The translations under genes were made by a program, and so were the position numbers. Under the pieces are notes generated by a model, which saw only the letters and a program-made list of their open reading frames with translations, was not told where the DNA came from and did no database searches. From Saccharicrinis sp. (GTDB taxonomy: Bacteria; Bacteroidota; Bacteroidia; Bacteroidales; Marinilabiliaceae), in assembly GCA_024635585.1 (NCBI GenBank), contig JAGXIP010000093.1:1-43089 (forward strand): a DNA stretch of 43,089 bases, in the 5' to 3' direction. Numbering within the stretch: position 1 is the stretch's first letter; each line of letters begins with the position of its first letter. Positions 25,226-35,128 of the stretch are shown here, piece after piece.

Positions 25226-26149
25226 ATGATACAAAACATACAAGTAAAAAAGCTTTTCATACTAATTTACCTAATTGTGTTTTGCTCGTTCGGTTTTAAT
25301 TATTTGGCTGTTGGGCAGGTAGATAGTAGTAAAATCGCCTCTGTGAAGACATTGAAATTGATGACCTATAATATAAAGTTTGCCAGCCCAACGTATGAAC
25401 CGTCATGGGAAGTTCGCCGAGAAATGCAGGTAGATTTGATTCGAAAATACAAGCCCGATATTATTGGAACACAGGAAGGTTTAAAAGAGCAAATTGATTA
25501 GTTGGCCGAGCAACTTCCGGAATACGTGGTAGTTGGTGAAGGACGACAAGGAGGAGATAACGATGAACACATGGCTATCTTTATCAAACAGGATAAGTTT
25601 CGCCTGCGCGAGATGCATAGTTTTCAGCTTTCCGAAACTCCTGAGATAATAGGCAGCGGCCCTGAAGTAAATCCCCGAATGGTAACCTGGGTAAGATTGT
25701 CGCTTATTAAGATTCTTAACCAGGGTAAAGATGGTAAGTATCCGGAAGATTATCGTGGAAATTGGGAAAATACGCAGGAGTTATATGTTTTTAACACCCA
25801 TTACTTCAATGGAAGTAAAGATTCTTTGGCAAGGTTGAATGCATCCAAACTAATCCTGGAAAGGATCAATGCACTAAATCGGTTTGGGGCATGGACGCCC
25901 GAACGTCCGGTATTTTTAATGGGCGATTTTAATTGCCGCCCCGGCAGTGCACCCTATAATGTATTAGTTGGCAATAAAAATTCAACCGACCCTTATTTGC
26001 TCAAAAATTCGTTCGAAGATTTTAAAAAGATTGACTGGATACTTTATAAAGGCGCAATGAAAGTGCTGAAGTATGAAGAAGTGGATTACAATGTTAAAGG
26101 TGTATATCCATCAGATCATAAACCGATTTATGTAGAGTTTGAAATGTAA
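25226..26149 (+). pseudogene. Exported EEP-family (endonuclease/exonuclease/phosphatase) protein with internal TAG
   Basis: Read through a TAG at 25499-25501, the frame gives a 307-residue protein. A hydrophobic signal (about 10-30) is followed by LKLMTYNIKF, PDIIGTQEGL, a central NTHYFN, LMGDFNCRPGS and a C-terminal YPSDHKPIYVEF. These are the metal and catalytic motifs of the EEP (DNase I-like) fold (Asn, Glu, His, Asp-x-Asn, Asp-His). The stop falls at QID*LAEQLPEY, where a tyrosine or similar codon would be expected. No indel is involved, so it looks like a point nonsense mutation. Exported EEP proteins recur in Bacteroidota glycan loci and are thought to be phosphodiesterases or phosphatases; the substrate is unknown. 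Confidence 0.75.
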
Positions 26150-26172
26150 AATAAGTAGTGTGAAAATCATTT

Positions 26173-26226
26173 ATTAATTCCATTAATCCCCTGTTAATAG
26201 AAAATTTATCGTTTCGTATAAATTTG
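26173..26226 (+). promoter_or_regulatory. Putative promoter/operator of the sulfatase-oxidoreductase gene
   Basis: ATTAATT (26173-26179) precedes ATTAATCCCCTGTTAAT (26182-26198). TAAATTTG (26219-26226) is an exact TAnnTTTG -7 box. The 17-mer and its distance to the -7 box are almost the same as upstream of 945. The start codon lies 28 nt after the box. Confidence 0.5.
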
Positions 26227-26254
26227 ATATAAAAACCACTGATAAATTTTTCAA

Positions 26255-28900
26255 ATGAAAGTAGTTAAAAATACATTTATCGTTTTACTGGTAACTTTTT
26301 TCGTTACAGGATTAAGTTCTTTTACGAACAAGGAGCAACAAACAAAGCCTAAGAAACCCAATGTAATCATTCTTTTTGCGGATCAGCACCATAAAAAAGT
26401 GATGGGTTTTGAAGGACACCCCGATGTAATGACGCCTAATTTAGATAAGCTGGCAAAAGAAGCAGTTGTGTTTGACAGGGCCTATTGTACCACCGGTATT
26501 TGTGCACCTTCGAGGTCGTCGTTGATGTCTGGCTTGTACTCTCGTACCCTCGGATTACTTTCGAATGGTGAAGAAACAGAAGTAATGCGTGAGGTCGTGT
26601 CGCTGGCAACTGTTTTTAAACAGAACAATTACAATACCTATGCTTTTGGAAAACGCCATACATCGCAGGCTGTAGATGAGGGTTGGGATGTTCAGCGAAG
26701 CCATTTGTGCAATGAAACGCCTGGAAACAGCTATACCGAATGGGTAGAGAAAATGGGTTATGGAAAAGAATTTGCAAAAGACTGGGCGGCTGAATTTGGC
26801 AAAGGTTCAGGCTGTTCTTCCTATGCCAACGAAAAGCTTCCAATTGCCGACCTTGGAACCCGTGTTTCGGAGCTTCCGGAAAATATGACAATGGAAGCCT
26901 TCACAACCCAACTAACTGTTCAGATGATAAAAGACCAGGCAAAAAGCGACAAGCCATTCTTTTGCTGGGCTACATTTTATCGGCCCCATCAACCCTATAC
27001 GCCGTTGAAAAAATATATGGATATGTACGATGTGGCTGACTGGGGAAATGGCCGGAAAAATGGCGGCTCAATCAAGAAACCTGCTAGCCTTTACGAATCT
27101 AAAACCAATATTCCTCCGATGATGCAATCCATTCGCGATGGAGGTAATAAAGTTTGGAATGTTGATAAAGCCTATGCTGACGAACAACTCTGGCGAAATT
27201 ATATTGGCGCTTACTATGCTTTGGTCACCGAAGTGGATCATCGTGTAGGCCAAATTTTACAAGCTCTCGATGAAGCGGGCATTACAGAAGAGACTATCGT
27301 AATTTACACTTCGGACCATGGTGATTTTGTGGGTAATCACGGAATGGTTGAAAAGGCTGCTGCCGGGCAAAATGTTTACGAGGATATTTTAAATATCCCG
27401 TTGATTATCAGATATCCGGGGAATAAGGAAAATGGTAAACATATCGGTGAATTAGTAAGCCTTGTGGATATTTATCCAACCCTGGTTGAACTGCTCGGTT
27501 TAAAAATGCCAACCTTAAAAAATCCCTTACAGGGAGAATCTATGGTACAAACTCTTCTTTCGGGAAAGCCAATGGAAAGGGAATATTTTGTTTCCGAAAG
27601 TTGGTCCCAAGCCACCGTAATTACTAAAGATCAGAAATTGGGTATAATGCTCGACCCAACGGCACTTCATAAAAACTGGGATTTTCGCGCTTATGGCGAT
27701 ATGTTTTTCGATCGAAAAAAAGATTCGCTCGAAGTGGATAATCGAATTAAGGATTCGGCATACCAAAAAGATATTGCAAAGCTACTGGGGTATTATAACG
27801 AATTTGTAAGTAATACTCCTTCCACAGGTAAAGATGAAATGATTAATGAAAAATCAAATAAAGTGCAAAAGCCGATTAGTTTAGCCGTTGCCGGAATGTC
27901 GCACGGGCATATTTCTTTTATCCTAAAAAGGCCAGATAAAGGTGATTTTAAGTTGGTAGGCGTGTGCGAATCAAATCAAGAACTGTTAACAAGCTTGTCC
28001 GAAAAATATCAACTGAAACCCGAAATACAATACACCGAGTTGGAGAAGATGCTGGATGAGGTAAAGCCAGAAGCTGTGGTTGCCTTTGGCTCTGTTTTTG
28101 ACCATTTGGCGGTAGTTGAGGCTTGTGCGCCCCGTCATATTGATGTGATGGTGGAGAAACCGCTGGCCGTTAATATGATACATGCCAATCGGATGGCTCA
28201 ACTGGCCAAACAATACAATATTCAGTTATTAACCGATTACGAAACTTCATGGTATCCAACTACGGCTCAAACCATGAAAATGGTATTGGATGATAATTTT
28301 GTTGGCCCACTTCGCAAAGTAGTATTTCACGATGGACACAAAGGCCCGAAAGAAATTGGCTGCGACAAATATTTTTTAGAATGGTTAACGGATCCAATTC
28401 TTAATGGAGGAGGTGCTATCGTTGATTTTGGTTGTTATGGAGCCAATCTTATGACCGTGCTTACAAAAGGAGAAAAGCCAATTTCGGTTACAGCGGTTAC
28501 CCGTCAGTTTAAACCTGAGATTTATCCAAAAGTTGATGATGATGCGACCATTATCGTTTCCTATCCCCAATGGCAATGCATTATTCAGGCTTCGTGGAAC
28601 TGGCCGTTTAACCGAAAAGACATGGAGGTTTATGGCACAACCGGATACGTGATAGCCGATAATAAAAACGACTTACGAATACGGAATTCCGGAATGAAAG
28701 CGGAAGAAGGACAGCAAATTACTGCCAACATGGTGGCTGTTTACGAGGATCCTTTTGCCTATTTTGCCGATGTTATCCACAAAAAAATTCAAGTTGAACC
28801 CTTTGGATTGTATTCGCTCGAAAATAATGTTAGGGTTGTCGAAATCCTTGATGCAGCCAGGCAATCAGCCAAAACAGGGGAGACTGTAGTATTTAAGTAG
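26255..28900 (+). CDS. Sulfatase fused to a Gfo/Idh/MocA-type oxidoreductase
   Basis: An 881-residue protein in a single open frame. A signal peptide (about 1-23, no lipobox) is followed by an S1 sulfatase (about 34-525) with FADQHHKK, TGICAPSR (C83), YTSDHGDFVGNHG and SLVDIYPTL. After a ~20-residue polar linker, a Gfo/Idh/MocA module (about 542-881) has a degenerate dinucleotide motif AVAGMSHGHI. It also carries the EKPLA motif (about 634-638) and the usual C-terminal sheet domain (GGGAIVDFGCYGANLM). Established: exported Gfo/Idh/MocA proteins include NAD-dependent glycosidases such as GH109, which hold NAD tightly. Inferred: one chain may desulfate and then act on the same sugar by an oxidation-based mechanism. 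An alternative is recent loss of a stop codon between two neighbouring genes. Confidence 0.85.
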   Translation: MKVVKNTFIVLLVTFFVTGLSSFTNKEQQTKPKKPNVIILFADQHHKKVMGFEGHPDVMTPNLDKLAKEAVVFDRAYCTTGICAPSRSSLMSGLYSRTLGLLSNGEETEVMREVVSLATVFKQNNYNTYAFGKRHTSQAVDEGWDVQRSHLCNETPGNSYTEWVEKMGYGKEFAKDWAAEFGKGSGCSSYANEKLPIADLGTRVSELPENMTMEAFTTQLTVQMIKDQAKSDKPFFCWATFYRPHQPYTPLKKYMDMYDVADWGNGRKNGGSIKKPASLYESKTNIPPMMQSIRDGGNKVWNVDKAYADEQLWRNYIGAYYALVTEVDHRVGQILQALDEAGITEETIVIYTSDHGDFVGNHGMVEKAAAGQNVYEDILNIPLIIRYPGNKENGKHIGELVSLVDIYPTLVELLGLKMPTLKNPLQGESMVQTLLSGKPMEREYFVSESWSQATVITKDQKLGIMLDPTALHKNWDFRAYGDMFFDRKKDSLEVDNRIKDSAYQKDIAKLLGYYNEFVSNTPSTGKDEMINEKSNKVQKPISLAVAGMSHGHISFILKRPDKGDFKLVGVCESNQELLTSLSEKYQLKPEIQYTELEKMLDEVKPEAVVAFGSVFDHLAVVEACAPRHIDVMVEKPLAVNMIHANRMAQLAKQYNIQLLTDYETSWYPTTAQTMKMVLDDNFVGPLRKVVFHDGHKGPKEIGCDKYFLEWLTDPILNGGGAIVDFGCYGANLMTVLTKGEKPISVTAVTRQFKPEIYPKVDDDATIIVSYPQWQCIIQASWNWPFNRKDMEVYGTTGYVIADNKNDLRIRNSGMKAEEGQQITANMVAVYEDPFAYFADVIHKKIQVEPFGLYSLENNVRVVEILDAARQSAKTGETVVFK

Positions 28901-28945
28901 GGTAAGAGTAAAGTGTTATTTTATCATTTAAAAATTAGTTTGACA

Positions 28946-30874
28946 ATGAAAAATAAGGCATTTATATTTATTGGTTTAAGCTTATTATCTTGGTCTTGTT
29001 TTGGCATTATGAATTCCATAGGCCAGGCTATTGCACAGGGCAAACCAAATATTATTCTGATCATGACTGATGATCAAAGTCCGTTCCCGTTTGAAACTGC
29101 AACAGTAAACCAATCACGTCCTTTTGGTTTCAATGGCGACAGTCATGTTTATACCCCCAATATTGACAAACTTGCAAATAATGGTTTGGTATTTACCCAA
29201 GCTTATGTTTCCACTGCGGTTTGTTCGGCCAGTAGGTACACCACGCTTACCGGTCGTTATGCCGGCAGGTGCGAAGGAGCTTCCTTTATGCAGCAATTTC
29301 CGAAAGGTGAATTTGCACGCGTTGAAAACAACACCGAACTGGAAGAAACACGGGAGAATTTGCCACGTCTTTTGCAGGACGCCGGTTACCTCACCGGCTT
29401 TGTTGGGAAAAGTCATGTTGTCGATCATTATCTGTTAGGAGCCAGTTTAACAGGAGATTATGGTTTTATGAAGGTGGCTCAAAATGCTGATCCAAATGTT
29501 CCCGAAGTGTCAACTGCAATGGCTTTTAATCATGGATATTGGGTTAAGCGCATAAAGGAGTTTGGGTTCAATTATGTAAATGCCGTATATGCCGCTAATT
29601 TGAAAGAATTGAATAATGATTCGTTGAATGTGCATAATGTGGAATACAAAAACAAGGCTGCTCTTGAGTTTATCGACCAATGTGGTAGCGAACCATTTTT
29701 CCTTTACTACAGCGAGAATGTTCCTCATGGACCTGCGCCCTGGGTTAAATCAAACGGGAAATATAAAAATGGCTTAGATGCCAATCCGAAATTTACTTCG
29801 AAAGGATATGTTGATGCAGAATATAGCTATTTGCCTTCCAGAGAAGAGATTAAACAAGATGTGTTGAATCATGGCAAGGATTTGAATCATGCATGGTTGC
29901 GATGGTTTGATAATGCTGTAGGCGCAGTTGTTGATAAGTTGAAAGAAAAAGGAATACTTGAAAATACGGTGATTATTATTACCTCTGATCATGGACAATA
30001 CAATAATGGCAAGGCCACAAATTATGAGGGAGGAGTAAAAATACCTCTTATGGTGTATTGGCCGGCAGGTATTTCATCCGGGTCAACATACGATGAGCTG
30101 GTTCAAAATATTGATTTTGCACCCACTTTTTTAGACTTGGCAGGGATTGATCTTTCGGGTAAAACTTCCCTTGATGGTGTGAGTTTGAAAAATGTTTTAT
30201 TGGGTTGTCAAAAATCGCCGGTACATGATTGTTTATTCTACGAAATTGGTTTTACACGTGCTGTGAGAACAAAAAAATGGAAATATATTACCGTAAGGTA
30301 TGATGATGCAACAAATGCTAAAATTGCAAAAGGTGACAAATTCAATGGGTTTAATGGAGAATTGTTGGATTTTCCTTATTATGTAAAAAATGCTCATTTG
30401 GGGTATCATGCTGCTAAAAATAATCCACATTATTTTGAAAGCGATCAATTATATGATATGGTCAACGACCCCATGGAGTCAACTAATTTGTTCGACTCAA
30501 AACAAAGTGAGGTTGTTGCATTGAAACAAAAATTAACTGGTTTATTACAGTCGTTTTCGGAAAGACCCTATGCCGAATTCAGCGATGGCAAAACTATTGC
30601 TTTGGGATTAGCAGATGTAAAAGAGGAATGCACAACAAAAGAAGTTCTGAAAGTTTTTCCAAACCCATCAAAATCTACTTTTTACATTGAGTTGCCGGAA
30701 AGCAATGATATACCATTATACACTATTTATAATTTTGAAGGAGCAGTAATCGAAAAAGGAAAATTAGATCGCTGTATTTCAAGTGTTCGGTTGGACAGGG
30801 TTTCTAAGGGAAGTTATATCCTACGCATAACTTCAGGAGCAAACACCTTTATTCGTCAGTTATTTTTAAACTGA
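28946..30874 (+). CDS. S1 sulfatase (CSASR variant) with T9SS tail
   Basis: ATG 28946 is preferred over the upstream TTG 28913 because it opens directly into the signal sequence (642 residues). The sulfatase domain (about 33-535) has ILIMTDDQS, then TAVCSASRYTTLTG with C93 as the formylglycine site. The usual CxPSR is here CSASR, an accepted variant of the sulfatase signature. ITSDHGQYNNGKATNYEGGVKIPL and NIDFAPTFLDLAG follow. The C-terminal ~75 residues (VFPNPSKSTFYIEL to the end) are a T9SS type A domain. It is a different subfamily from the sulfatases at 14606, 21243 and 26255. Inferred: cell-surface or secreted desulfation of a distinct position on the glycan. Confidence 0.85.
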   Translation: MKNKAFIFIGLSLLSWSCFGIMNSIGQAIAQGKPNIILIMTDDQSPFPFETATVNQSRPFGFNGDSHVYTPNIDKLANNGLVFTQAYVSTAVCSASRYTTLTGRYAGRCEGASFMQQFPKGEFARVENNTELEETRENLPRLLQDAGYLTGFVGKSHVVDHYLLGASLTGDYGFMKVAQNADPNVPEVSTAMAFNHGYWVKRIKEFGFNYVNAVYAANLKELNNDSLNVHNVEYKNKAALEFIDQCGSEPFFLYYSENVPHGPAPWVKSNGKYKNGLDANPKFTSKGYVDAEYSYLPSREEIKQDVLNHGKDLNHAWLRWFDNAVGAVVDKLKEKGILENTVIIITSDHGQYNNGKATNYEGGVKIPLMVYWPAGISSGSTYDELVQNIDFAPTFLDLAGIDLSGKTSLDGVSLKNVLLGCQKSPVHDCLFYEIGFTRAVRTKKWKYITVRYDDATNAKIAKGDKFNGFNGELLDFPYYVKNAHLGYHAAKNNPHYFESDQLYDMVNDPMESTNLFDSKQSEVVALKQKLTGLLQSFSERPYAEFSDGKTIALGLADVKEECTTKEVLKVFPNPSKSTFYIELPESNDIPLYTIYNFEGAVIEKGKLDRCISSVRLDRVSKGSYILRITSGANTFIRQLFLN

Positions 30875-30951
30875 CTATGCTTTTTAAGAGCGTATGGACT
30901 ATTTAATGAGATGGATTAAATGTGAATGTGGAAATTCGAACAAATTTCAAC

Positions 30952-33460
30952 ATGAAAAATATGATGGTTGTTGATAAATAGGTAATAAAAGTATTGATCA
31001 CCTATACTATTTTTTGTATTGCTGCATTTTTTTTCCTGCCTGAGCAGGTTTCGGGGCAGAATCAATTAATTCAACATCTGGATGCAATGGTTGCAGGGAG
31101 TATTGTAAGCAATGACAATAACCAAGTAACAGAGTGGAAAGATCAATCTACTTTTAACAACCACGCCACATCATCAGCGGGCACAATTTACAAAGTGCAG
31201 GATGGCTCGTTGAGCTGGTTAGATTTTGGAGCCGACCGAAATGTTATGCAGTTATTTACCGGTGCTGAATCCGATAGTTGGCTTGATCAATCAACCGGAA
31301 AGGATGGTTTTTGTGTAATCCTCACATTCAAAACAAATTCGCTAAATAACGATTGGAATGATGTCATTGGGAATTCTTCAGCAACCAGTGCCGGGTTTGG
31401 ACTTCGGTACAGCAATAGCGGATCAGTAAAAGCTTATTTAGGTGGAAATGATATCAGTACCGGAGGTAATAATATTAAGGAAGGCGATATAGTTATATTT
31501 GCTTTTAACTATAAGGCGGCATCCGGGCAATACCAGTTTTGGGAATCAAAAAATAAAAATACAGTTTCGGGTCTCATTGAAAAAGCTGATTTTTCACTTG
31601 CCAACCCAGTTACAATAGGCAGTACAGTTAATAATAATCGCTATTTCAAAGGATATATAGGTGAGCTAAAAATTTACAATACTGCGCTTTCTGATATTGA
31701 TTTTCAGAATGAAAGGCAAAGCTTATTTGTAAAATGGACTGCCACGGAACAAGACCCACCCTCACCAAATCCGGCTTCATTCGAAATTGTTCCCGGTTAT
31801 TGGCGGTACAACAATTAACATGACGGCAACAAAAGGTTCTGACGCCAGTGGTATTGTTGAATATTATTTTGAAAAAGTGACAGGAAATCCCGGTGGTGAT
31901 GATTCAGGTTGGCAACCTTCGCCATATTACAGCGATGGCGGACTGCAAGCACACACTCAATATGGCTATCAGGTAAAAATGCGCGATGCCTTTCAGCTTG
32001 CCGGTGAATATTCACAAGTATTTAATGCTTCAACAACCGTGGCCGAACCTTGGCAAAACGACCTTGATTATGGAGCTTACTGCGGCTACCAAGGCTGGCA
32101 CCGTGGCCCTGAGGATGGTTGGAAACACTGGTTTGACAATGGAATTCCTGATGCTGCACACATGAGCGGCGACAACTGGCCCGATTTCAGCGAGTATCCG
32201 AAATTATATGAAACGCAATTGCACTATCCTGATGGTTCTCCGGTTATAGTTTATTCAACAAACGACTATGAAACCGTTGATGTACATATTCGTTGGATGA
32301 AAGAATATGGAATTAAAGGATGTTTTTTGCAACGTCAGCAATATGATATCCACAACCCTGCAACCTTGGAACAAATGGACCGCAAAGCAATGCACGTTCG
32401 CCGCGCATGCGAAAAATATGGGGTTAAATTTTGCATGATGCCCTGGAATAACGATAAGTCGGAAACAGGTAGAGGACAGGAATACATTGAAACAATAATT
32501 AGCGATTGGAAACATTGTGTCGATGACCTAAAAATTACAGAAAGCCCAATGTATATGCATCAAGATGGTAAGCCGGTTATTGGTTTTTGGGGATTCGGAC
32601 TGGCAAACAGACAGATGACACCTGAACAAGCAACTCAAATTCTTGATTCCTTTCAGCAGCCTACTGATTCAAAATACAGGGTATATGTAATGGGAGGTGT
32701 ACCAAACGATTGGCGAACGAAAACCAAAGCAGGTTTTATGCCGGTTTATGAAAAGCTGGACATGATTTCGCCCTGGCGACCAATTTTTTATGACCCCTAT
32801 AATCAGGATTGGCTCAATCGGATGGCTGGCGACATAACTTGGTGTGATACCCGTAGGATCGATTACAATCCAACGGTTTCGCCGGGTGCCTCTGTTGCCT
32901 ATCAACAATTTGATCCAGCCCAACGCAACAAGAACCCCCGCGATGGTGGCAAATACCTTTGGAAACAGGTTTACGAGGTTTGTAAACTGAAGAACAAATT
33001 TATGTATGTGGCCATGTATGATGAAATTGACGAAGGAACCGCGATGTACAAAATGGCTGAAACCCAGAAAGACTGCCCGATAATAAGCCCTTCACTTGTA
33101 CCATTGAATGAAGATGGGTATAATTTGCCCAGCGACTGGTATTTGCAAATAGGAACTGAAATTCAAAAAATGCTGGAAGGAAGCCTGGAATTAACAGATA
33201 AGCTGCCACTTGTACTAACCAGTGCCAATTCTGCTTTAACTAATAAATCAAATACACTAAAAGTTTATCCCGTTCCGGCAAAAGATTTACTCTATTTTTC
33301 CAATGCTAGCACAGATAAAATATTTAAAATTTTAAGCATTGATGGAATCCTTATTGATAACGGAAAGCTAAACAACAATTCAATAAATATAAGCCATTTA
33401 AAACCTGGTATCTACATATTAATTTTGGATAGTCATAGGTTTAGGTTTATAAAAATATAA
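30952..33460 (+). pseudogene. Second GH99/GH71-like enzyme (LamG-Fn3-GH99-T9SS), two lesions
   Basis: An ATG at 30952 opens a frame that hits TAG at 30979-30981, then continues in frame through the signal peptide (FCIAAFFFLPEQVSGQ) and a LamG-like concanavalin domain. Around 31792 the frame shifts: one C fewer in CCC would join PASFEIVP to VIGGTTINMTATKG. The rest is a Fn3-like domain, a GH99-like barrel (AYCGYQGWH..., VMGGVPNDWR) with MYDEIDEGTA carrying the ExxE pair, and a T9SS tail. It is clearly related to 945 over the barrel but lacks the shared N-terminal accessory domain. With a nonsense codon and a frameshift it is probably inactive, unless an internal start makes the barrel alone. 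Confidence 0.78.
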
Positions 33461-33513
33461 CCCGATAAAAGATTGCTAGCGCAAAGGGTGTTGAAAATAT
33501 CGGACAAATTTAA

Positions 33514-33981
33514 AAAAAATACTGGTTTGCCACCCTCAATAATCCTCACGAAGTAAGCCGATTGAATTGTTATTTGCTTAACGAAAGCGGGAATAACAGT
33601 TTGCGTTTTGAGTTGCCCGGGGCCGACAATCCTGATTATTTAAACAATAGTTGGATCGGCGTATATCAGGAAATTCGTATGTATTCCGGTAACAAATATC
33701 AGATTGAAATTGATATTGACAGGGTTGTTCCCGACTCAATCCAATATCCCACCATATTAAATATTTACGCGTATAAACCAGGTTCCGCCAAAAGCCCACC
33801 GGTCTGGTTGGGGTCGGTTGATTATAAATTTAACCAATCGGGGCTTCATATTTATTCGCAAAAGATTAATCCTTCTGAAACGGCTACCTACGAAATTGTT
33901 GTGCGCGTATTTGGGTGGGGCAACGAAGGAAAAGCTTTTTCCGTGAATGTTGATAATATTAAAGTGCTACGCATCAAGTGA
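33514..33981 (+). pseudogene. Fragment of a beta-sandwich (carbohydrate-binding-like) protein
   Basis: After a stop at an A-run (33511-33519) the frame reads KYWFATLNNPHEVSRL and continues to TGA 33979-33981. The pattern (LRFELPG, SWIGVYQEI, YQIEIDIDR, VNVDNIKVLRIK) suggests the terminal part of a jelly-roll binding domain. There is no proper start. Adding one A to the run would connect it to a frame coming from the stop region of the preceding gene, but no recognisable domain is found there. I do not recognise the family. Confidence 0.5.
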
Positions 33982-34030
33982 TAGTTTTCTATATCCCTTG
34001 CATTACTAATCATTTAAAAATTTATTAACT

Positions 34031-34896
34031 ATGAAAAATTGGCAAAAATTTCTTGCCCTATTTATCATTTTAATGTTCAATTACTCCCTTATTTTTGCTC
34101 AGTCGCAAATAAGGGGTAAGGTTATCGATAAAGATGGACTACCTCTTCCTGGTGTAAACGTCATGATAAATGGAACCACAACAGGAGTAACAACAAATAT
34201 TGATGGAGTGTTTAATCTTCAGGCTAGCGGTTCTTTCCATTTCAGGTATGCCCGGAGGAGATTATGATACCGGATTAAAAATCTATTCTCCGTCCGAAAT
34301 TCTTATTCGCGGAAAAACTACCTGGAATAATTCCTCTCCATTGGTTTTAGTGGACGGAGTGGAACGTCAAATGAACGAAGTGGATATCAGTGAAGTGGAA
34401 AGTGTTTCCGTATTAAAGGATGCCTCTGCTACTGCAGTGTTTGGAGTAAAGGGTGGTAATGGGGTTATACTGATTACTACAAAAAGAGGTAAAGAAGGAA
34501 AAACAAAATTTAATGTCGAAGCAGAGATGTCATTTGAAAGTGCCTCAAAAATAATTGATGCTGTGGATAACTGGGAAGGAGCTGTAGCCCGGAATTATGC
34601 GTTGGAGCGCACACGCAGGTTTAATAACGGATTATGGGGTGAGCTTTATGCTGCCGACCAGGAGATAGAATATTACAGAACCGGACAATATCCGTATGCG
34701 TACGCCAGCCAGAACTGGCAAGATATCATGCTAAAAGATTTCACCAAATCCTACAGGGTAAATACCACAGCCAGTGGAGGAACGGATCGGGTCAGATATT
34801 TTGCATCTGCCAGTTATAACCATGTGGGTGATATTTTTGATGGCCAGGACGTAGGAACCAGTTATTTGCCAGGATACCATGGGGATGACCAAGATA
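34031..34896 (+). pseudogene. SusC/RagA TonB-dependent transporter, internally deleted and truncated
   Basis: A signal peptide (about 1-24) and a carboxypeptidase-regulatory-like domain (GKVIDKDGLPLPGVNVMINGTTTG) are followed by a frame change at about 34225. The text resumes in the SusC plug with SGMPGGDYDTGLKI, WNNSSPLVLVDGVERQM and VSVLKDASATAVFG. The usual stretch between (the end of the first domain and the start of the plug, roughly 100 residues) is missing. The barrel stops after about 110 residues at VGDIFDGQDV, where a complete SusC would have some 700 more. It is the only SusC in the window, and no SusD is present. Confidence 0.85.
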
Positions 34897-34992
34897 CATC
34901 TTAATATCAATAGTTGGATAGCTAATGGTGTGTATATTGTACTTGTTGTTTCTGAAGGCAAACAAGATTTTGCAAAAGTAGTTGTTAATTAA
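34897..34992 (+). pseudogene. Remnant of a T9SS sorting domain
   Basis: In the frame starting at 34897, NINSWIANGVYIVLVVSEG...DFAKVVVN followed by TAA is the C-terminal strand pair of a type A sorting domain. It abuts the truncated SusC, so two unrelated gene pieces are joined by deletion. The bases between 34993 and 35128 show no gene. Confidence 0.65.
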
Positions 34993-35128
34993 ACCTTCTG
35001 GAACATTCAATAATTCCAGTAAATTTAAACAATATTTTTTCTCCACACAGAGCTTCCTGTATGTTCTATAAGTAAGTTTGCCAATCTTTAAAGACGCCAA
35101 GTGTTTACTCCCATCAATTAGGGGCGTT

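Noticed and set aside
28913-28945. Upstream TTG start for the sulfatase
   Set aside because: It adds residues before the signal peptide; ATG 28946 gives a regular signal sequence.
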